A DNA stretch of 64,000 nucleotides from an uncultured Flavobacteriaceae bacterium (GCA_947495135.1 CANLXN010000001.1:496001-560000), one strand, 5' to 3'. Counted from the first letter of the stretch, positions 51,833 through 62,985 are shown. Notes: a model not told the origin generated them from the sequence alone. A program made the numbers and translations.

Positions 51833-54388
51833 CTAAGATTCTGTAGTCTTTTTTTGCTTTTTAATTTTAATTTTTAATTCGTTTGTTTTCTCGTCAAGGT
51901 CAATCGATATGCTATCTCCCTCTTTTAGATTTGAATTAATTATTTCCTCTGCAAGGGCGTCTTCAATATATTTCTGAATAGCCCGTTTTAGTGGTCTTGC
52001 TCCGTAATCCTTATCAAAACCTTTGTCCGCGATATAATCCTTGGCTTTATCAGACAAATTTAGAGTATAACCTAAATCGGATATACGTGCATAGAGTTTG
52101 TCTAGTTCAATATCGATAATCTTATGAATATCTGCACGTTCTAATACGTTGAATACCATGACATCGTCCACACGGTTTAAAAATTCAGGTGCGAATGTTT
52201 TCTTTAGAGCATTTTGTATGATGCTTTTTGCATTTGCGTCGGCCTGGCTCGTCTTTGCAGAAGTTCCAAACCCAACACCTTGACCAAAATCTTTTAATTT
52301 TCTAGCTCCAATGTTAGAGGTCATTATAATAATGGTATTTCTGAAATCGATCTTTCTTCCTAGACTGTCGGTTAAATAACCGTCGTCTAAGACCTGTAGC
52401 ATCATATTGAACACATCTGGATGTGCTTTTTCTATTTCATCTAAAAGAAGAACAGCGTAAGGCTTTCGTCTAATCTTCTCTGTTAGTTGTCCACCTTCTT
52501 CGTACCCAACATATCCCGGAGGAGCACCTATTAAACGAGAAACGGCAAATTTTTCCATATACTCGCTCATATCAATTCGCACTAAGGCGTTATCGCTATC
52601 AAAAAGTTCACGGGCTAATACTTTTGCCAATTGCGTTTTCCCCACTCCAGTTTGACCTAAAAAGATAAACGAACCAATTGGTTTGTTAGGATCTTTTAAG
52701 CCAGCCCGATTACGTTGGATAGCTTTTACAACCTTTGCAACCGCTTCATCTTGGCCTATAACCTTACCTTTTATGCGATCTGGTAAGGCTGCTAGTTTAT
52801 TACTTTCTGTTTGAGCTATTCTATTTACTGGAATTCCGGTCATCATAGAAACAACTTCAGCAACTTGTTCCTCATCTACCGTTTCCTTGTGTAGTTTAGA
52901 TTCATTTTCCCAAGCTTCTTGAGCAATCGCTAGTTCTTTTTCAAGATTCTTTTCATCATCCCGTAATTTGGCTGCTTCCTCGTATTTCTGCTTTTTAACT
53001 ACTGTATTCTTTAGTTCGCGTACTTCTTCCAGTTTCGTTTCTATGGTAAGAATTTTTTCTGGTACATTAATGTTGGTAATGTGAACTCGGGATCCTGCCT
53101 CATCTAAAGCATCAATGGCTTTGTCTGGCAAGAAACGCTCAGTCATATATCTATTAGTCAATTTGACACATGCCAATATGGCTGCATCGGTATAACTAAC
53201 ATTGTGATGGCTTTCGTACTTTTCCTTTATATTTTGAAGTATCTCTACCGTTTCTTCAACGCTTGTAGGTTCAACAATTACCTTCTGAAAACGTCTTTCT
53301 AATGCGCCATCTTTTTCAATATACTGTCTGTACTCATCTAATGTAGTTGCACCAATACATTGTATTTCTCCTCTGGCCAGTGCGGGTTTGAACATATTTG
53401 AAGCATCCAAAGATCCAGTGGCTCCACCAGCACCAACGATTGTATGAATTTCATCTATAAAAAGAATGATGTCGTCATTCTTTTCAAGTTCATTCATTAC
53501 CGCTTTCATGCGCTCTTCAAATTGTCCTCGGTATTTAGTTCCTGCAACAAGGCTCGCCAAGTCTAAAGTAACAACACGTTTGTCGTACAAAATTCTTGAG
53601 ACTTTACGTTGCACTATTCTAAGAGCAAGTCCTTCAGCGATCGCAGATTTACCTACCCCTGGTTCTCCGATTAAAAGAGGGTTATTTTTTTTACGTCTAC
53701 TTAAAATTTGAGAAACTCGTTGTATCTCAGCTTCTCGACCAACAACGGGATCCAATTTTCCATCTTCGGCAAAAGCAGTTAGGTCTCTTCCAAAGTTATC
53801 CAAAACGGGTGTTTTCGATTTCTTATTTCCTTTAGGATTATTGCTTCCTGAGAAAAGATTGTCTTTATCTCCTTCTGGATTGGCAGCATCATCATCATCG
53901 TTTGGAAAAGATTCGGATGTAGGTTCTATATAGTCTTCGTCGTTTGTAATCATAAGTTTAAATTGATCTTTTACACCATCATAATCTACCTTCATTTTAT
54001 GAAGTAGTTTCGTGGTAGGGTCATTTTCATTTCTTAAAATGCACAATAAAAGGTGTGCGGTGTTAATGGAAGAGCTTTGAAAAAGTTTAGCCTCTAAAAA
54101 AGTCGTTTTTAGAGCACGTTCGGCTTGTCGCGTTAGATGCAGGTTCTTCTTGTCATTAGCTGCTACTCCAGCATTTGGATTGGCAGGACTAAGAATTTCT
54201 ACCTTTCTGCGCAAGTGATTTAAATCAATATCTAAGGCATTGAGAATGCTAACGGCTTTGCCATTTCCATCTCTCAACAATCCAAGCATTAGGTGTTCTG
54301 TGCCAATAAAATCGTGACCTAAACGCAGCGCTTCTTCTTTGCTGTATGCAATAACGTCTTTTACTCTTGGTGAAAAATTATCATCCAT
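51833..54388 (-). CDS. clpC: ClpC-type AAA+ unfoldase subunit
   Basis: An 851-residue Hsp100 ATPase that unfolds proteins for the ClpP protease. The N-terminal repeat domain (SPRVKDVIAYSKEEALRLGHDFIGTEHLMLGLLR, second half near 80-140) is followed by an acidic linker. The first AAA+ has GEPGVGKSAIAEGLA and VLFIDEIHT-like LFIDEIHTIVGAG. A coiled region with the UVR-like KQKYEEAAKLRDDEKNLEKEL marks ClpC rather than ClpA or ClpB. The second AAA+ has GQTGVGKTQLAKVLA and VLLLDEIEKAH. Monocistronic, divergent from gyrA across 259 bases. Confidence 0.95.
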   Translation of the reverse strand: MDDNFSPRVKDVIAYSKEEALRLGHDFIGTEHLMLGLLRDGNGKAVSILNALDIDLNHLRRKVEILSPANPNAGVAANDKKNLHLTRQAERALKTTFLEAKLFQSSSINTAHLLLCILRNENDPTTKLLHKMKVDYDGVKDQFKLMITNDEDYIEPTSESFPNDDDDAANPEGDKDNLFSGSNNPKGNKKSKTPVLDNFGRDLTAFAEDGKLDPVVGREAEIQRVSQILSRRKKNNPLLIGEPGVGKSAIAEGLALRIVQRKVSRILYDKRVVTLDLASLVAGTKYRGQFEERMKAVMNELEKNDDIILFIDEIHTIVGAGGATGSLDASNMFKPALARGEIQCIGATTLDEYRQYIEKDGALERRFQKVIVEPTSVEETVEILQNIKEKYESHHNVSYTDAAILACVKLTNRYMTERFLPDKAIDALDEAGSRVHITNINVPEKILTIETKLEEVRELKNTVVKKQKYEEAAKLRDDEKNLEKELAIAQEAWENESKLHKETVDEEQVAEVVSMMTGIPVNRIAQTESNKLAALPDRIKGKVIGQDEAVAKVVKAIQRNRAGLKDPNKPIGSFIFLGQTGVGKTQLAKVLARELFDSDNALVRIDMSEYMEKFAVSRLIGAPPGYVGYEEGGQLTEKIRRKPYAVLLLDEIEKAHPDVFNMMLQVLDDGYLTDSLGRKIDFRNTIIIMTSNIGARKLKDFGQGVGFGTSAKTSQADANAKSIIQNALKKTFAPEFLNRVDDVMVFNVLERADIHKIIDIELDKLYARISDLGYTLNLSDKAKDYIADKGFDKDYGARPLKRAIQKYIEDALAEEIINSNLKEGDSISIDLDEKTNELKIKIKKQKKTTES

Positions 54389-54647
54389 ATGTCGTATTCC
54401 TATTCGTCTAAAATAATTAATTAATACCGTTTAAGTCGCAAAAACTATACCCAATAAAAAGGGGTAGTAGTAAAAGGAAGGAAAAACTTTCAAAATTCAA
54501 AGCGTAAAATACGATAGTTATTAACGGTTTCCAACTAAAATTCTGTTAATAAAATAGTGAATATTACCGTTCAATTCTCCTGTGTAAACTTACGAAATAA
54601 TGTATCTTGCTTTCTTTGATTAACGAACAAACTAATACATTATATAT
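54389..54647. promoter_or_regulatory. Divergent clpC-gyrA intergenic region
   Basis: This AT-rich space must hold promoters for both genes. Toward gyrA a TATCTTGC box sits 38 bases before the start; toward clpC a TATAGTTTTTG segment lies about 60 bases upstream. Neither is an exact TAnnTTTG. No reading frame is credible here. Confidence 0.4.
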
Positions 54648-57206
54648 ATGGCTGAAGGAGAAAAATTGATCCCTATCAACATTGAAGATGAAATGAAATC
54701 GGCTTACATCGATTACTCGATGTCTGTTATTGTGTCACGTGCATTACCCGACGTACGCGATGGTATGAAGCCAGTTCATAGAAGAGTTCTTTATGGAATG
54801 TACGAGCTCGGTTTAAGAGCAACAGGTGCTCATAAAAAATCTGCGAGAATTGTTGGAGAAGTATTAGGTAAGTATCACCCTCACGGAGATACTTCGGTAT
54901 ACGATGCAATGGTTCGTATGGCTCAGGAATGGAGCCTTCGTTATATGTTAGTAGACGGGCAAGGTAACTTTGGTTCGATCGATGGTGATAGTCCGGCAGC
55001 AATGCGATACACAGAGGCGCGTATGCAGAAGATATCTGAAGACATGCTTGCAGATATTGATAAAGAAACAGTAGATCATCAGCTTAACTTTGATGATACG
55101 TTAAAAGAGCCTACAGTGCTTCCTACAAAGGTTCCAGGCTTATTGATTAATGGAGCCTCTGGAATTGCGGTAGGGATGGCAACCAATATGCCTCCTCATA
55201 ATTTAACAGAGGTGGTAGACGGTACGGTCGCTTACATCGAAGACAATGATATAGATGTTGACGGTTTAATGCAGTATGTGAAAGCTCCAGATTTCCCAAC
55301 GGGAGGAGTTATTTATGGATATGAAGGAGTGAAAGACGCTTTTCATACTGGGCGTGGGCGTGTGGTAATGAGAGGTAAGGCTTCTTTTGAAGAGGTAAAT
55401 GGTCGAGAGTGTATTATTGTGAATGAGATTCCTTATCAGGTGAATAAGGCGAATATGATCAAGAAGACTGCCGATTTAGTTAACGACAAAAAGATCGATG
55501 GTATTTCAAACATTCGTGATGAGAGTGATCGAAATGGAATGCGAATTGTATACATTTTGAAACGTGACGCTATCCCTAACATAGTTCTAAACATGCTATA
55601 TAAATACACCGAGCTTCAATCTAGCTTTAGTGTAAATAATATTGCGCTGGTAAATGGAAGACCCCGCATGCTTAACCTCAAGGAGATGATTCACTATTTT
55701 GTGGAGCATAGACATGAGGTGGTTACGCGTCGCACGGAGTACTTACTTCGTAAAGCTGAAGAAAGAGCGCACATTTTGGAAGGTTTAATTATCGCGTCCG
55801 ATAATATTGACGAGGTAATTGCGCTTATCCGTGCTTCTTCTAATGCAGATGAAGCCCGTGAGAAGTTGATGTCGAAATTTGATCTTTCCGAAATTCAGGC
55901 GAAGGCTATTGTAGAAATGCGTCTACGTCAATTAACAGGCCTAGAGCAGGATAAATTGCGTTCGGAGTATGAGGATTTAATGAATACCATTAATGATTAC
56001 AGAGACATTCTTGCCAACAAGGAACGCAGAATGCAGATAATTAAGGACGAATTAATAGAAGTTAGAGATAAGTACGGAGACGAACGTCGTTCTACAATCG
56101 AGTACGCAGGAGGAGATGTAAGCATTACCGATTTAATTGCAGATGAGAAAGTAGTAATTACGATCTCACACGCTGGTTATATTAAACGTACTCCATTAGT
56201 AGAATATAAAAAGCAAAATAGGGGTGGAGTTGGACAAAAAGCATCGGCTACTAGAAATGAAGATTTCTTAGAACATATGTTTGTAGGTACAAATCACCAG
56301 TATATGCTGTTCTTTACCCAAAAAGGGAAATGTTTCTGGATGCGCGTATTTGAAATACCTGAAGGTAGTAGAACGTCTAAAGGTAGAGCGATTCAAAACC
56401 TTATCAATATCGAACAAGATGATAAAGTGAAGGCGTTTATTTGTACGCAAGATCTTAAAGATGAAGAATACATCAATAGTCACTATGTGATAATGGCGAC
56501 TAAAAAAGGTCAGGTTAAGAAAACTCCCCTCGAACAGTATTCTCGTCCAAGAACTAATGGGATCAATGCTATTACTATTAAAGAAGGAGATGAGTTGTTA
56601 GAAGCAAAGCTAACTACGGGAGATAGTCAAGTAATGTTGGCTGTAAAATCTGGAAAGGCAATTCGCTTTGAAGAAGAGAAAACTCGACCTATGGGACGTA
56701 ATGCTTCTGGAGTAAGAGGAATTACTTTGGGTGGTGAAGATGATGAAGTGATTGGAATGATTGCTATTAACGACTTGGAGTCTAATGTGCTTGTGGTTTC
56801 TGAAAAAGGATACGGAAAACGTTCTAGTATAGAAGATTACCGCGTGACTAACCGAGGAGGAAAAGGGGTTAAGACTATTAATGTTACCGAAAAAACTGGT
56901 AAATTAGTGGCGATAAAAAATGTAGAGGATAGTGATGACTTGATGATTATCAATAAATCGGGTATCGCAATACGCATGGCAGTGAAGGACTTGCGTGTAA
57001 TGGGACGAGCTACACAGGGAGTGCGTCTTATAAAAGTACGCGATAACGATTCAATTGCGGCAGTGGCGAAAGCGATGCATGATGACGATGAAGTTGAATT
57101 GGACGACGATGGAAATGTGATCATATCTGAGACTACCGAGGGAACGGAAGGAGAGAATGGCACGGCAATTGATAATGATGAAACACAAACTGAAAACAAC
57201 GAATAA
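54648..57206 (+). CDS. gyrA: DNA gyrase subunit A
   Basis: An 852-residue type II topoisomerase subunit that breaks and rejoins DNA while introducing negative supercoils. The catalytic Tyr is in [10 protein letters not shown] (about residue 124), and the quinolone-determining loop reads [12 protein letters not shown] with Ser and Asp at the key positions (no common resistance change). C-terminal beta-pinwheel repeats run from about residue 500, including the GyrA box [12 protein letters not shown]. The tail is acidic ([12 protein letters not shown], rich in Glu and Asn). The TPR protein gene follows after 17 bases. Confidence 0.97.
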   Translation: MAEGEKLIPINIEDEMKSAYIDYSMSVIVSRALPDVRDGMKPVHRRVLYGMYELGLRATGAHKKSARIVGEVLGKYHPHGDTSVYDAMVRMAQEWSLRYMLVDGQGNFGSIDGDSPAAMRYTEARMQKISEDMLADIDKETVDHQLNFDDTLKEPTVLPTKVPGLLINGASGIAVGMATNMPPHNLTEVVDGTVAYIEDNDIDVDGLMQYVKAPDFPTGGVIYGYEGVKDAFHTGRGRVVMRGKASFEEVNGRECIIVNEIPYQVNKANMIKKTADLVNDKKIDGISNIRDESDRNGMRIVYILKRDAIPNIVLNMLYKYTELQSSFSVNNIALVNGRPRMLNLKEMIHYFVEHRHEVVTRRTEYLLRKAEERAHILEGLIIASDNIDEVIALIRASSNADEAREKLMSKFDLSEIQAKAIVEMRLRQLTGLEQDKLRSEYEDLMNTINDYRDILANKERRMQIIKDELIEVRDKYGDERRSTIEYAGGDVSITDLIADEKVVITISHAGYIKRTPLVEYKKQNRGGVGQKASATRNEDFLEHMFVGTNHQYMLFFTQKGKCFWMRVFEIPEGSRTSKGRAIQNLINIEQDDKVKAFICTQDLKDEEYINSHYVIMATKKGQVKKTPLEQYSRPRTNGINAITIKEGDELLEAKLTTGDSQVMLAVKSGKAIRFEEEKTRPMGRNASGVRGITLGGEDDEVIGMIAINDLESNVLVVSEKGYGKRSSIEDYRVTNRGGKGVKTINVTEKTGKLVAIKNVEDSDDLMIINKSGIAIRMAVKDLRVMGRATQGVRLIKVRDNDSIAAVAKAMHDDDEVELDDDGNVIISETTEGTEGENGTAIDNDETQTENNE

Positions 57207-57223
57207 ATTTTAATTTCCCAACA

Positions 57224-58492
57224 ATGAAAAAACAGATACTAATAGCAGGTTTAATGTTCATATCGGCTGCTGGTCTAGCTCAGAAAAAAGAGTTGAAAAA
57301 AGCCGAAAAAGCAATGGGCAACCAAGAAACAGCTGAGGCACTTAATTATTTAGGTCAGGCAGAAGCTCTTCTTGGTTCTGCAGATAATTCACAGAAAGTA
57401 CACTTTTATGTTCTAAAAGGTGAAGCCACTTTAGTAGATGCTGGTGCATCTAACTTTGATAAGATGAAGGCCGCCGCAGAATCATTTAAGAAGGCGGAAG
57501 AATTAGGCCCTTCTGGAGACTACGTAAAAAGACTTGAAGCTGGTAGACAGAATTTGCGTGTAGCGATAGTAAATAGCGCGATTGCAGATCAGAAAACCCA
57601 AAACTACGCGGGTGCTGCCGAAAAACTTCATACTAGTTATATGGTGAGTAAAAAGGATACAGCAGATTTATACTACGCTGCAGGTAATGCGGTAAATGGT
57701 AAAGATTATACAACGGCTCTTAAGTATTATGAGCAGTTAATGGATCTAGGGTTTACGGGTATCAAGACTGAATATTTGGCGACTAGTCCAGAAGGGCAGG
57801 AAATTGATTTCGGTAACACGGAAGAAAGAGATAAAGCTGTTATGGCCTTTGGTTATACAAATCCGAACGATCGTGTAGCCCCATCTGTTAAAGGTGATAT
57901 TCTTCAAAAACTTACTTATATATATCTTGATCAAGGTCAAAACGACAAGGCAATTGAGGTAATGAAGGAAGCTCGAGCGGCTAATCCAGGTGATATTACT
58001 TTGATTAGAACTGAAGCAGATTTGGCTTATAAAATGGGCGATATCGCAAAATATAACTCGTTGATGCAAGAGGTAATAGCAAGTGATCCAAACAATCCAG
58101 AGTTATATTACAACCTAGGTGTAAGTGCTGCTAAAATTGACCAGAAAGACAAAGCAATGGAGTACTATAAGAAATCTTTAGAGATCGACCCTAATTTTAC
58201 CAATGCTAAAATTAATATTGCAGCATTGATCCTGTCAGGTGAAGGGGCAATTGTTGAAGAAATGAATGGTCTTGGGATGTCTAGAAAGGACGAACAACGC
58301 TATGATGAACTGAAGGCACAGCGAAATAATATGTATCTAGAGGTAATTCCATACTTAGAATCTGCTGTTCAAGCTAAAGGTGATAATGTTGAGTTGGTAA
58401 GAACCTTAATGAACATTTATACTCAGGTTGGTCAAGATGATAAATACAAAGCGATGAAGGCAAAACTTCAGGCGCTTGAAGGTGGGCAATAG
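57224..58492 (+). CDS. Exported TPR-repeat protein
   Basis: A 422-residue protein with signal peptide MKKQILIAGLMFISAAGLAQ and several tetratricopeptide repeats (YLDQGQNDKAIEVMKEARAANPGDI, LYYNLGVSAAKIDQKDKAMEYYKKSLEIDPNF, and others). TPR folds bind proteins. It follows gyrA closely and ends at a strong terminator, so the two may be co-transcribed. I recall such a gene beside gyrA in related genomes but cannot verify it. Confidence 0.8.
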   Translation: MKKQILIAGLMFISAAGLAQKKELKKAEKAMGNQETAEALNYLGQAEALLGSADNSQKVHFYVLKGEATLVDAGASNFDKMKAAAESFKKAEELGPSGDYVKRLEAGRQNLRVAIVNSAIADQKTQNYAGAAEKLHTSYMVSKKDTADLYYAAGNAVNGKDYTTALKYYEQLMDLGFTGIKTEYLATSPEGQEIDFGNTEERDKAVMAFGYTNPNDRVAPSVKGDILQKLTYIYLDQGQNDKAIEVMKEARAANPGDITLIRTEADLAYKMGDIAKYNSLMQEVIASDPNNPELYYNLGVSAAKIDQKDKAMEYYKKSLEIDPNFTNAKINIAALILSGEGAIVEEMNGLGMSRKDEQRYDELKAQRNNMYLEVIPYLESAVQAKGDNVELVRTLMNIYTQVGQDDKYKAMKAKLQALEGGQ

Positions 58493-58516
58493 TAATTTTC
58501 CATTATAACAAAGTAA

Positions 58517-58548
58517 AAAACCGCTTGAATTGTCAAGCGGTTTTTTTT
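58517..58548 (+). terminator. Terminator after the TPR gene
   Basis: A perfect 12-bp stem, AAAACCGCTTGA (58517-58528) with TCAAGCGGTTTT (58533-58544), is followed by a T run. Confidence 0.92.
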
Positions 58549-58612
58549 ATGTTTTCTGAAGTTTTGTGCAACTAGGTTTAGTTTGCTAGTTGAAATAATC
58601 TAGCTAAAACCT

Positions 58613-59362
58613 CTAAATAATTCTTTTAATCACCCGGAGCTTATGCGTATGCGCTCTTGCTTCATAATTGAAAATACCCGTATGGTCTAAGCGGTCGATT
58701 CTAACCTGACCATGGGCGTGGATGATATAATTATCCTCCATAATAATACCTACATGTACAATTTTTCCTTCAGCATTATCAAAAAACGCTAGGTCTCCAG
58801 GTTCACTCTCTTCAATGAAGCTAAGTGCTTCTCCTTGATCTGCTTGCAAACTCGCATCTCTCAACAATCGGTAGCCGTTTAACTTATAGACCATTTGAGT
58901 AAAACCACTACAGTCAATCCCAAAAGGGGTTTTTCCACCCCAGAGGTAGGGTGTATTTAGATAAAGAAGAGCAGTGTTTATAATCTCAGACTTGTCAAGC
59001 TTTCCAGAAATTGATTTTCCTTCGAAGGTATGATTTAACAGCTTCATAGCATTTAAAGTACTTCCTATGGGAACCGACAATAACTGGTTTTCCTTGGTAG
59101 TAATGAAATCTACCATATCTGAAGATAACAAGGGGGTTTGCGAATTCAATTCCTTAAAGGTTTCTTCTTCTATAAAAGAGAACTGTTTGTTGTCGATCCA
59201 TCCTTCATAATTATCGAAAGCGAGGCGTACACGGCTCCATTTTTTTCGTTCCTCTAATACTTTTAAAGTTTCTCCATAAAGTACTTGAGTCACCAATTCG
59301 CTTGGATCACTCGCTTCTGCGCGCAAGGGAACAATGCTAAGGAAACAAATGCCGTACTTCAT
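58613..59362 (-). CDS. NlpC/P60 (C40) peptidase with N-terminal SH3-like domain
   Basis: A 249-residue cysteine peptidase likely to cut peptidoglycan stem peptides. Residues about 5-60 resemble a bacterial SH3 domain (IVPLRAEASDPSELVTQVLYGETLKVLEERKKW). The catalytic domain has Cys in PFGIDCSGFTQMVYK, His in GKIVHVGIIME and a further His in YIIHAHGQVRID. There is no convincing cleavable signal peptide at this start; either it is exported by another route or works on recycled fragments in the cytoplasm. It follows the thiolase gene leftward after 35 bases. Confidence 0.88.
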   Translation of the reverse strand: MKYGICFLSIVPLRAEASDPSELVTQVLYGETLKVLEERKKWSRVRLAFDNYEGWIDNKQFSFIEEETFKELNSQTPLLSSDMVDFITTKENQLLSVPIGSTLNAMKLLNHTFEGKSISGKLDKSEIINTALLYLNTPYLWGGKTPFGIDCSGFTQMVYKLNGYRLLRDASLQADQGEALSFIEESEPGDLAFFDNAEGKIVHVGIIMEDNYIIHAHGQVRIDRLDHTGIFNYEARAHTHKLRVIKRII

Positions 59363-59397
59363 AGAACGAAATAAAAGGTTTTGAAATTAAATAAGGA

Positions 59398-60576
59398 TTA
59401 GTTTCTTTCAAGTACCATGGCAGATGCACCACCACCGCCATTGCAAATTGCAGCGGCACCTATTTTTGCATCATTCTGCTCTAAAACGCTTAGCAGCGTA
59501 ATAAGTATTCTAACACCACTGCAACCTAATGGATGTCCTAAAGAGACCGCACCACCATTTACATTTACGTTAGAATCATTTAGCCCTAAAATTTTCATAT
59601 TAGCAAGTCCAACTACAGCAAAGGCTTCATTAAATTCAAAGAAATCTACATCACTTTGCGAAATACCGGCTTTTGCTAGTGCTTTCGGAAGCGCTTTGGC
59701 AGGAGCTGTTGTAAACCATTTTGGCTCTTGAGCAGCATCTGCATAACTCTTAATAGTGGCAATGGGAGTGAGGCCAAGTTCTTTTGCCTTGTCTTCGCTC
59801 ATTAATATCATAGCACCAGCACCATCATTAATGGTGGATGCGTTTGCGGCCGTTACCGTACCTTCTTTAGTGAAGGCAGGACGTAGTGATGGAATTTTTT
59901 CCATACGAACGTTTTTAAACTCCTCATCTTCAGAAACAATAAGAGGTTCGCCTCGTCGCTGTGGAACCGAAACTGGAACAACTTCATTTGCAAATTTACC
60001 TTCACTCCAAGCCTTGGCCGAACGCTCATAAGACTGAACAGCAAATGCATCCTGGTCTTCACGGGAAAATTCATATTCAGCCGCACATGCATCTGCACAA
60101 ACGCCCATGGCATTCTTGTCATACGCATCTACCAATCCGTCTTTCTGCATCCCGTCTTCCATTGCCGCAGGTCCAAATTTTGTGCCTTTGCGCATGTGAA
60201 CGTAATGAGGAATATTACTCATACTTTCCATTCCGCCAGCAACAATGATGTTAGCATCACCAAGCGCAATAGATTGAGCTGCCTGCATAACCGTTTTCAT
60301 ACCAGAAGCACACACTTTATTTACAGTAGAGCAAGGTACAGTATCTGGGATACCTGCACCTAAAGCTGCTTGCCTAGCGGGTGCTTGACCTACTCCTGCC
60401 TGTACCACATTTCCCATAAGCACCTCTTCCACAAGGGCAGGGTCAAGATTTATTTTATCTAAGGCTCCTTTAATTGCCGCACTTCCCAACTGGACTGCAG
60501 TAAGGGAAGACAAACTTCCCATAAAGCTACCTATTGGTGTTCTGGCAGCAGATACGATCACAACTTTTTTGCTCAT
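59398..60576 (-). CDS. Acetyl-CoA C-acetyltransferase (thiolase)
   Basis: A 392-residue thiolase, condensing two acetyl-CoA or cleaving acetoacetyl-CoA. The nucleophile is Cys89 in VNKVCASGMKTV; His is in GGAVSLGHPLGCSG and the second Cys in CNGGGGASAMVLE. Start is ATG 60576 (MSKKVVIVSAARTPIGSF); the frame upstream runs through the promoter box and is not coding-like. With the NlpC gene it forms a leftward pair. Confidence 0.95.
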   Translation of the reverse strand: MSKKVVIVSAARTPIGSFMGSLSSLTAVQLGSAAIKGALDKINLDPALVEEVLMGNVVQAGVGQAPARQAALGAGIPDTVPCSTVNKVCASGMKTVMQAAQSIALGDANIIVAGGMESMSNIPHYVHMRKGTKFGPAAMEDGMQKDGLVDAYDKNAMGVCADACAAEYEFSREDQDAFAVQSYERSAKAWSEGKFANEVVPVSVPQRRGEPLIVSEDEEFKNVRMEKIPSLRPAFTKEGTVTAANASTINDGAGAMILMSEDKAKELGLTPIATIKSYADAAQEPKWFTTAPAKALPKALAKAGISQSDVDFFEFNEAFAVVGLANMKILGLNDSNVNVNGGAVSLGHPLGCSGVRILITLLSVLEQNDAKIGAAAICNGGGGASAMVLERN

Positions 60577-60599
60577 TAAATTTGATTTTATAAGGGTTA

Positions 60600-60607
60600 C
60601 AAAAATA
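60600..60607 (-). promoter_or_regulatory. Promoter box of the thiolase gene
   Basis: Leftward TATTTTTG is a full TAnnTTTG match 23 bases upstream of ATG 60576. It supports the shorter start. Confidence 0.6.
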
Positions 60608-60696
60608 CATATTTTATATGTAATATCCACCCAATAAAAAAGTCCACTTGGGATAAGTGTTCGTATATTCATACCTTTACTTTTCTAATAGCGTTT

Positions 60697-62739
60697 ATGA
60701 AGAACCTTTTTGCATTGTTTACAAGAAACCAATCCCTTATCTACAAGGTTTTTTTGTATATAATTTCGACGGTTTTAGTTATCTATCTATTGCCTAAAGG
60801 CGGACAGTTTAAATACGATTTTCAGAAAGGGAAACCCTATCAGGATGAAAATCTATATGCGCCTTTCAATTTTACCATAAAAAAAGACAAGGCTGCGATT
60901 GATCAAGAAATAGAAGCCATTAGATCTAATTCTACTCCGTACTTTGAATTGAATAGTAACAAGGCCAAAGAAGCGAAGCAAGATTTTAACACTTTGTTTG
61001 AAAATGCCTTTGTAGATAGCTTGTATCGAACTAAGAAAAGAGTGGCCAAGGAAATTGGTTTGAATATAATCAATTCGGTTTACGAAACAGGCGTTATTGA
61101 TGAAACGTATTCGTTTGAAAAGGACAAATTAATTTATCTTAAAAATGGCAATGAGGTAAGTGAAACCGTTTTTTCGAAATTAATTCCGAAGGCGAAAATT
61201 TCAGAAATAATTAGTAGAAGAATCAGCACCAATGCTGCTCCAGATATTGCTTCGCTTATGCAGCAGTTACTAAATAGAAGCATAGTTGCGAATGTAACCT
61301 ATGATGCAAGACTTACCGAATCTTCAGTTGCATTAGAGATTGAGGCTATTAATCCTAATAGGGGAATTATTGAAAAAGGAGCTAGGATTATAGCCAAAGG
61401 AGAAGTAGTAGAAGGGGATAAATATCAAATTTTAAATTCGTTACAGGATAAGTATCGTTCCGAAGTTTTCAGTAAAAATAATTATTGGGGAATTCTCGGT
61501 TATTCCATGCTGGTATCATTGGTATTTGTGATGCTTTTTCTTTTTCTGAAAAAGTACCGAGCGGAAATATATTCTCACAATACAAAGGTTAGTTTTATAT
61601 TTTTCAATATTATTTTCATGGTCTTTATAACCACAATGGTTGTAAAATATGATGCTACCTATGTTTATGTAATTCCATTATGTATTCTTCCAATTATTCT
61701 GAAAAGCTTCTTCGATGCTCGATTGGGACTTTTTGTGCATGTACTTACCTTGTTGCTTCTAGGATTTATTGTGCCGAACAGTTTTGAGTTCCTGTTTCTT
61801 CAAATTATAGCGGGTATTGTTACTATCTTAACTGTCTCAGAATTATATAAAAGGGCGAACCTTTTCATTTCTGTTGGACAAATAACACTCATTTATATTA
61901 TCGGATATTTCGCTTTCTACATTATTCAAGAAGGTAATATTGAATTGATCGAATGGAAGAACTTTGCCTATTTCGTTTTGTGTGGTTTAATCACACTCTT
62001 TGCTTTTCCACTCATTTATATATATGAAAAGATATTTGGACTCGTCTCAGAAGTTTCGCTGTTAGAATTGAGTAACACCAACTCTTCGCTCTTAAAGGAG
62101 TTGTCCAACAAGGCACCTGGAACTTTTCACCATTCTTTGAACGTGGCAAATCTTTCGGAAGCCGCTGCCAACGAGATTGGGGCAAATTCTATGTTAGTGC
62201 GTGTGGCGGCGCTCTACCACGATATTGGAAAAATTGTAAATGCATCCAATTTCACAGAAAACCAATTAAATTCTGTGAATGTCCTCGATGAACTGGCTCC
62301 TAAGGAAAGTGCTAAAATTATTATTGATCACGTTATAAAAGGAGTAGAAATAGCTCGAAAAAATAAGCTTCCAGAGCGGGTTATTGATTTTATTAGAACG
62401 CATCATGGAACAAGTTTGGTCTACTATTTTTATAAAAAAGAGGAGCAATTGCACGGGGTCGCAAATGAAGATGACTTTAGGTATCCTGGGCCAAAACCAT
62501 TTTCGAAAGAAACCGCGATTCTAATGATGGCAGATAGTGTGGAGGCTGCAAGTAAAAGCTTAAAGGAGCCAACTTCTACCAAAATCGATGCTTTTGTAGA
62601 AAATATTATCAATAAGCAAATGGAGCAAGGTCAGTTTATAAATGCGAACGTCACCTTTAAAGAAATTGAAATTATCAAAAAAGTACTCAAGAAAAAATTA
62701 AATAACATCTACCACTTAAGAGTAGAATATCCTGAATAG
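60697..62739 (+). CDS. 7TMR-HD family phosphodiesterase (PgpH-like)
   Basis: A 680-residue membrane enzyme. One N-terminal membrane segment (residues 15-35), an extracytoplasmic domain of about 230 residues (7TMR-HDED), seven membrane spans (about 265-455), and a cytoplasmic HD domain with GTFHHSLNVANLSEAAANEIG, ALYHDIGKI and FIRTHHG. PgpH-type proteins hydrolyse the second messenger c-di-AMP. All metal-binding His and Asp residues appear present. A CDGSH gene follows after 6 bases, so the pair is probably co-transcribed. Confidence 0.9.
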   Translation: MKNLFALFTRNQSLIYKVFLYIISTVLVIYLLPKGGQFKYDFQKGKPYQDENLYAPFNFTIKKDKAAIDQEIEAIRSNSTPYFELNSNKAKEAKQDFNTLFENAFVDSLYRTKKRVAKEIGLNIINSVYETGVIDETYSFEKDKLIYLKNGNEVSETVFSKLIPKAKISEIISRRISTNAAPDIASLMQQLLNRSIVANVTYDARLTESSVALEIEAINPNRGIIEKGARIIAKGEVVEGDKYQILNSLQDKYRSEVFSKNNYWGILGYSMLVSLVFVMLFLFLKKYRAEIYSHNTKVSFIFFNIIFMVFITTMVVKYDATYVYVIPLCILPIILKSFFDARLGLFVHVLTLLLLGFIVPNSFEFLFLQIIAGIVTILTVSELYKRANLFISVGQITLIYIIGYFAFYIIQEGNIELIEWKNFAYFVLCGLITLFAFPLIYIYEKIFGLVSEVSLLELSNTNSSLLKELSNKAPGTFHHSLNVANLSEAAANEIGANSMLVRVAALYHDIGKIVNASNFTENQLNSVNVLDELAPKESAKIIIDHVIKGVEIARKNKLPERVIDFIRTHHGTSLVYYFYKKEEQLHGVANEDDFRYPGPKPFSKETAILMMADSVEAASKSLKEPTSTKIDAFVENIINKQMEQGQFINANVTFKEIEIIKKVLKKKLNNIYHLRVEYPE

Positions 62740-62745
62740 ATTACT

Positions 62746-62985
62746 ATGGAAAACAATAACAAAAGAGGAGGAGATGCTCCAATTGCATGCGAATTAGAGG
62801 CTGGTAAAAAGTACTCATGGTGCACCTGCGGCCACAGCGAAAATCAGCCATTTTGTGATGGTGGTCATAGAGCGGCAGAAGCAACTCCCAACTTGCGTTT
62901 TGAAGCTACAGAAACCAAAACGGCTTATTTGTGTACTTGTAAACTCACCAAAAACCCTCCTTACTGCGATGGGTCTCACAAGTAG
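62746..62985 (+). CDS. Double CDGSH iron-sulfur protein
   Basis: A 79-residue protein with two CDGSH-type 2Fe-2S motifs: WCTCGHSENQPFCDGGHR and LCTCKLTKNPPYCDGSHK (each CxC...CDGxH). Such small proteins have redox or cluster-transfer roles that are not well defined. It lies 6 bases after the HD phosphodiesterase gene. Confidence 0.9.
   Translation: MENNNKRGGDAPIACELEAGKKYSWCTCGHSENQPFCDGGHRAAEATPNLRFEATETKTAYLCTCKLTKNPPYCDGSHK

Noticed and set aside
60577-60672. 32-codon N-terminal extension of the thiolase
   Set aside because: It spans the promoter box at 60600-60607 and is unlike any thiolase N-terminus.
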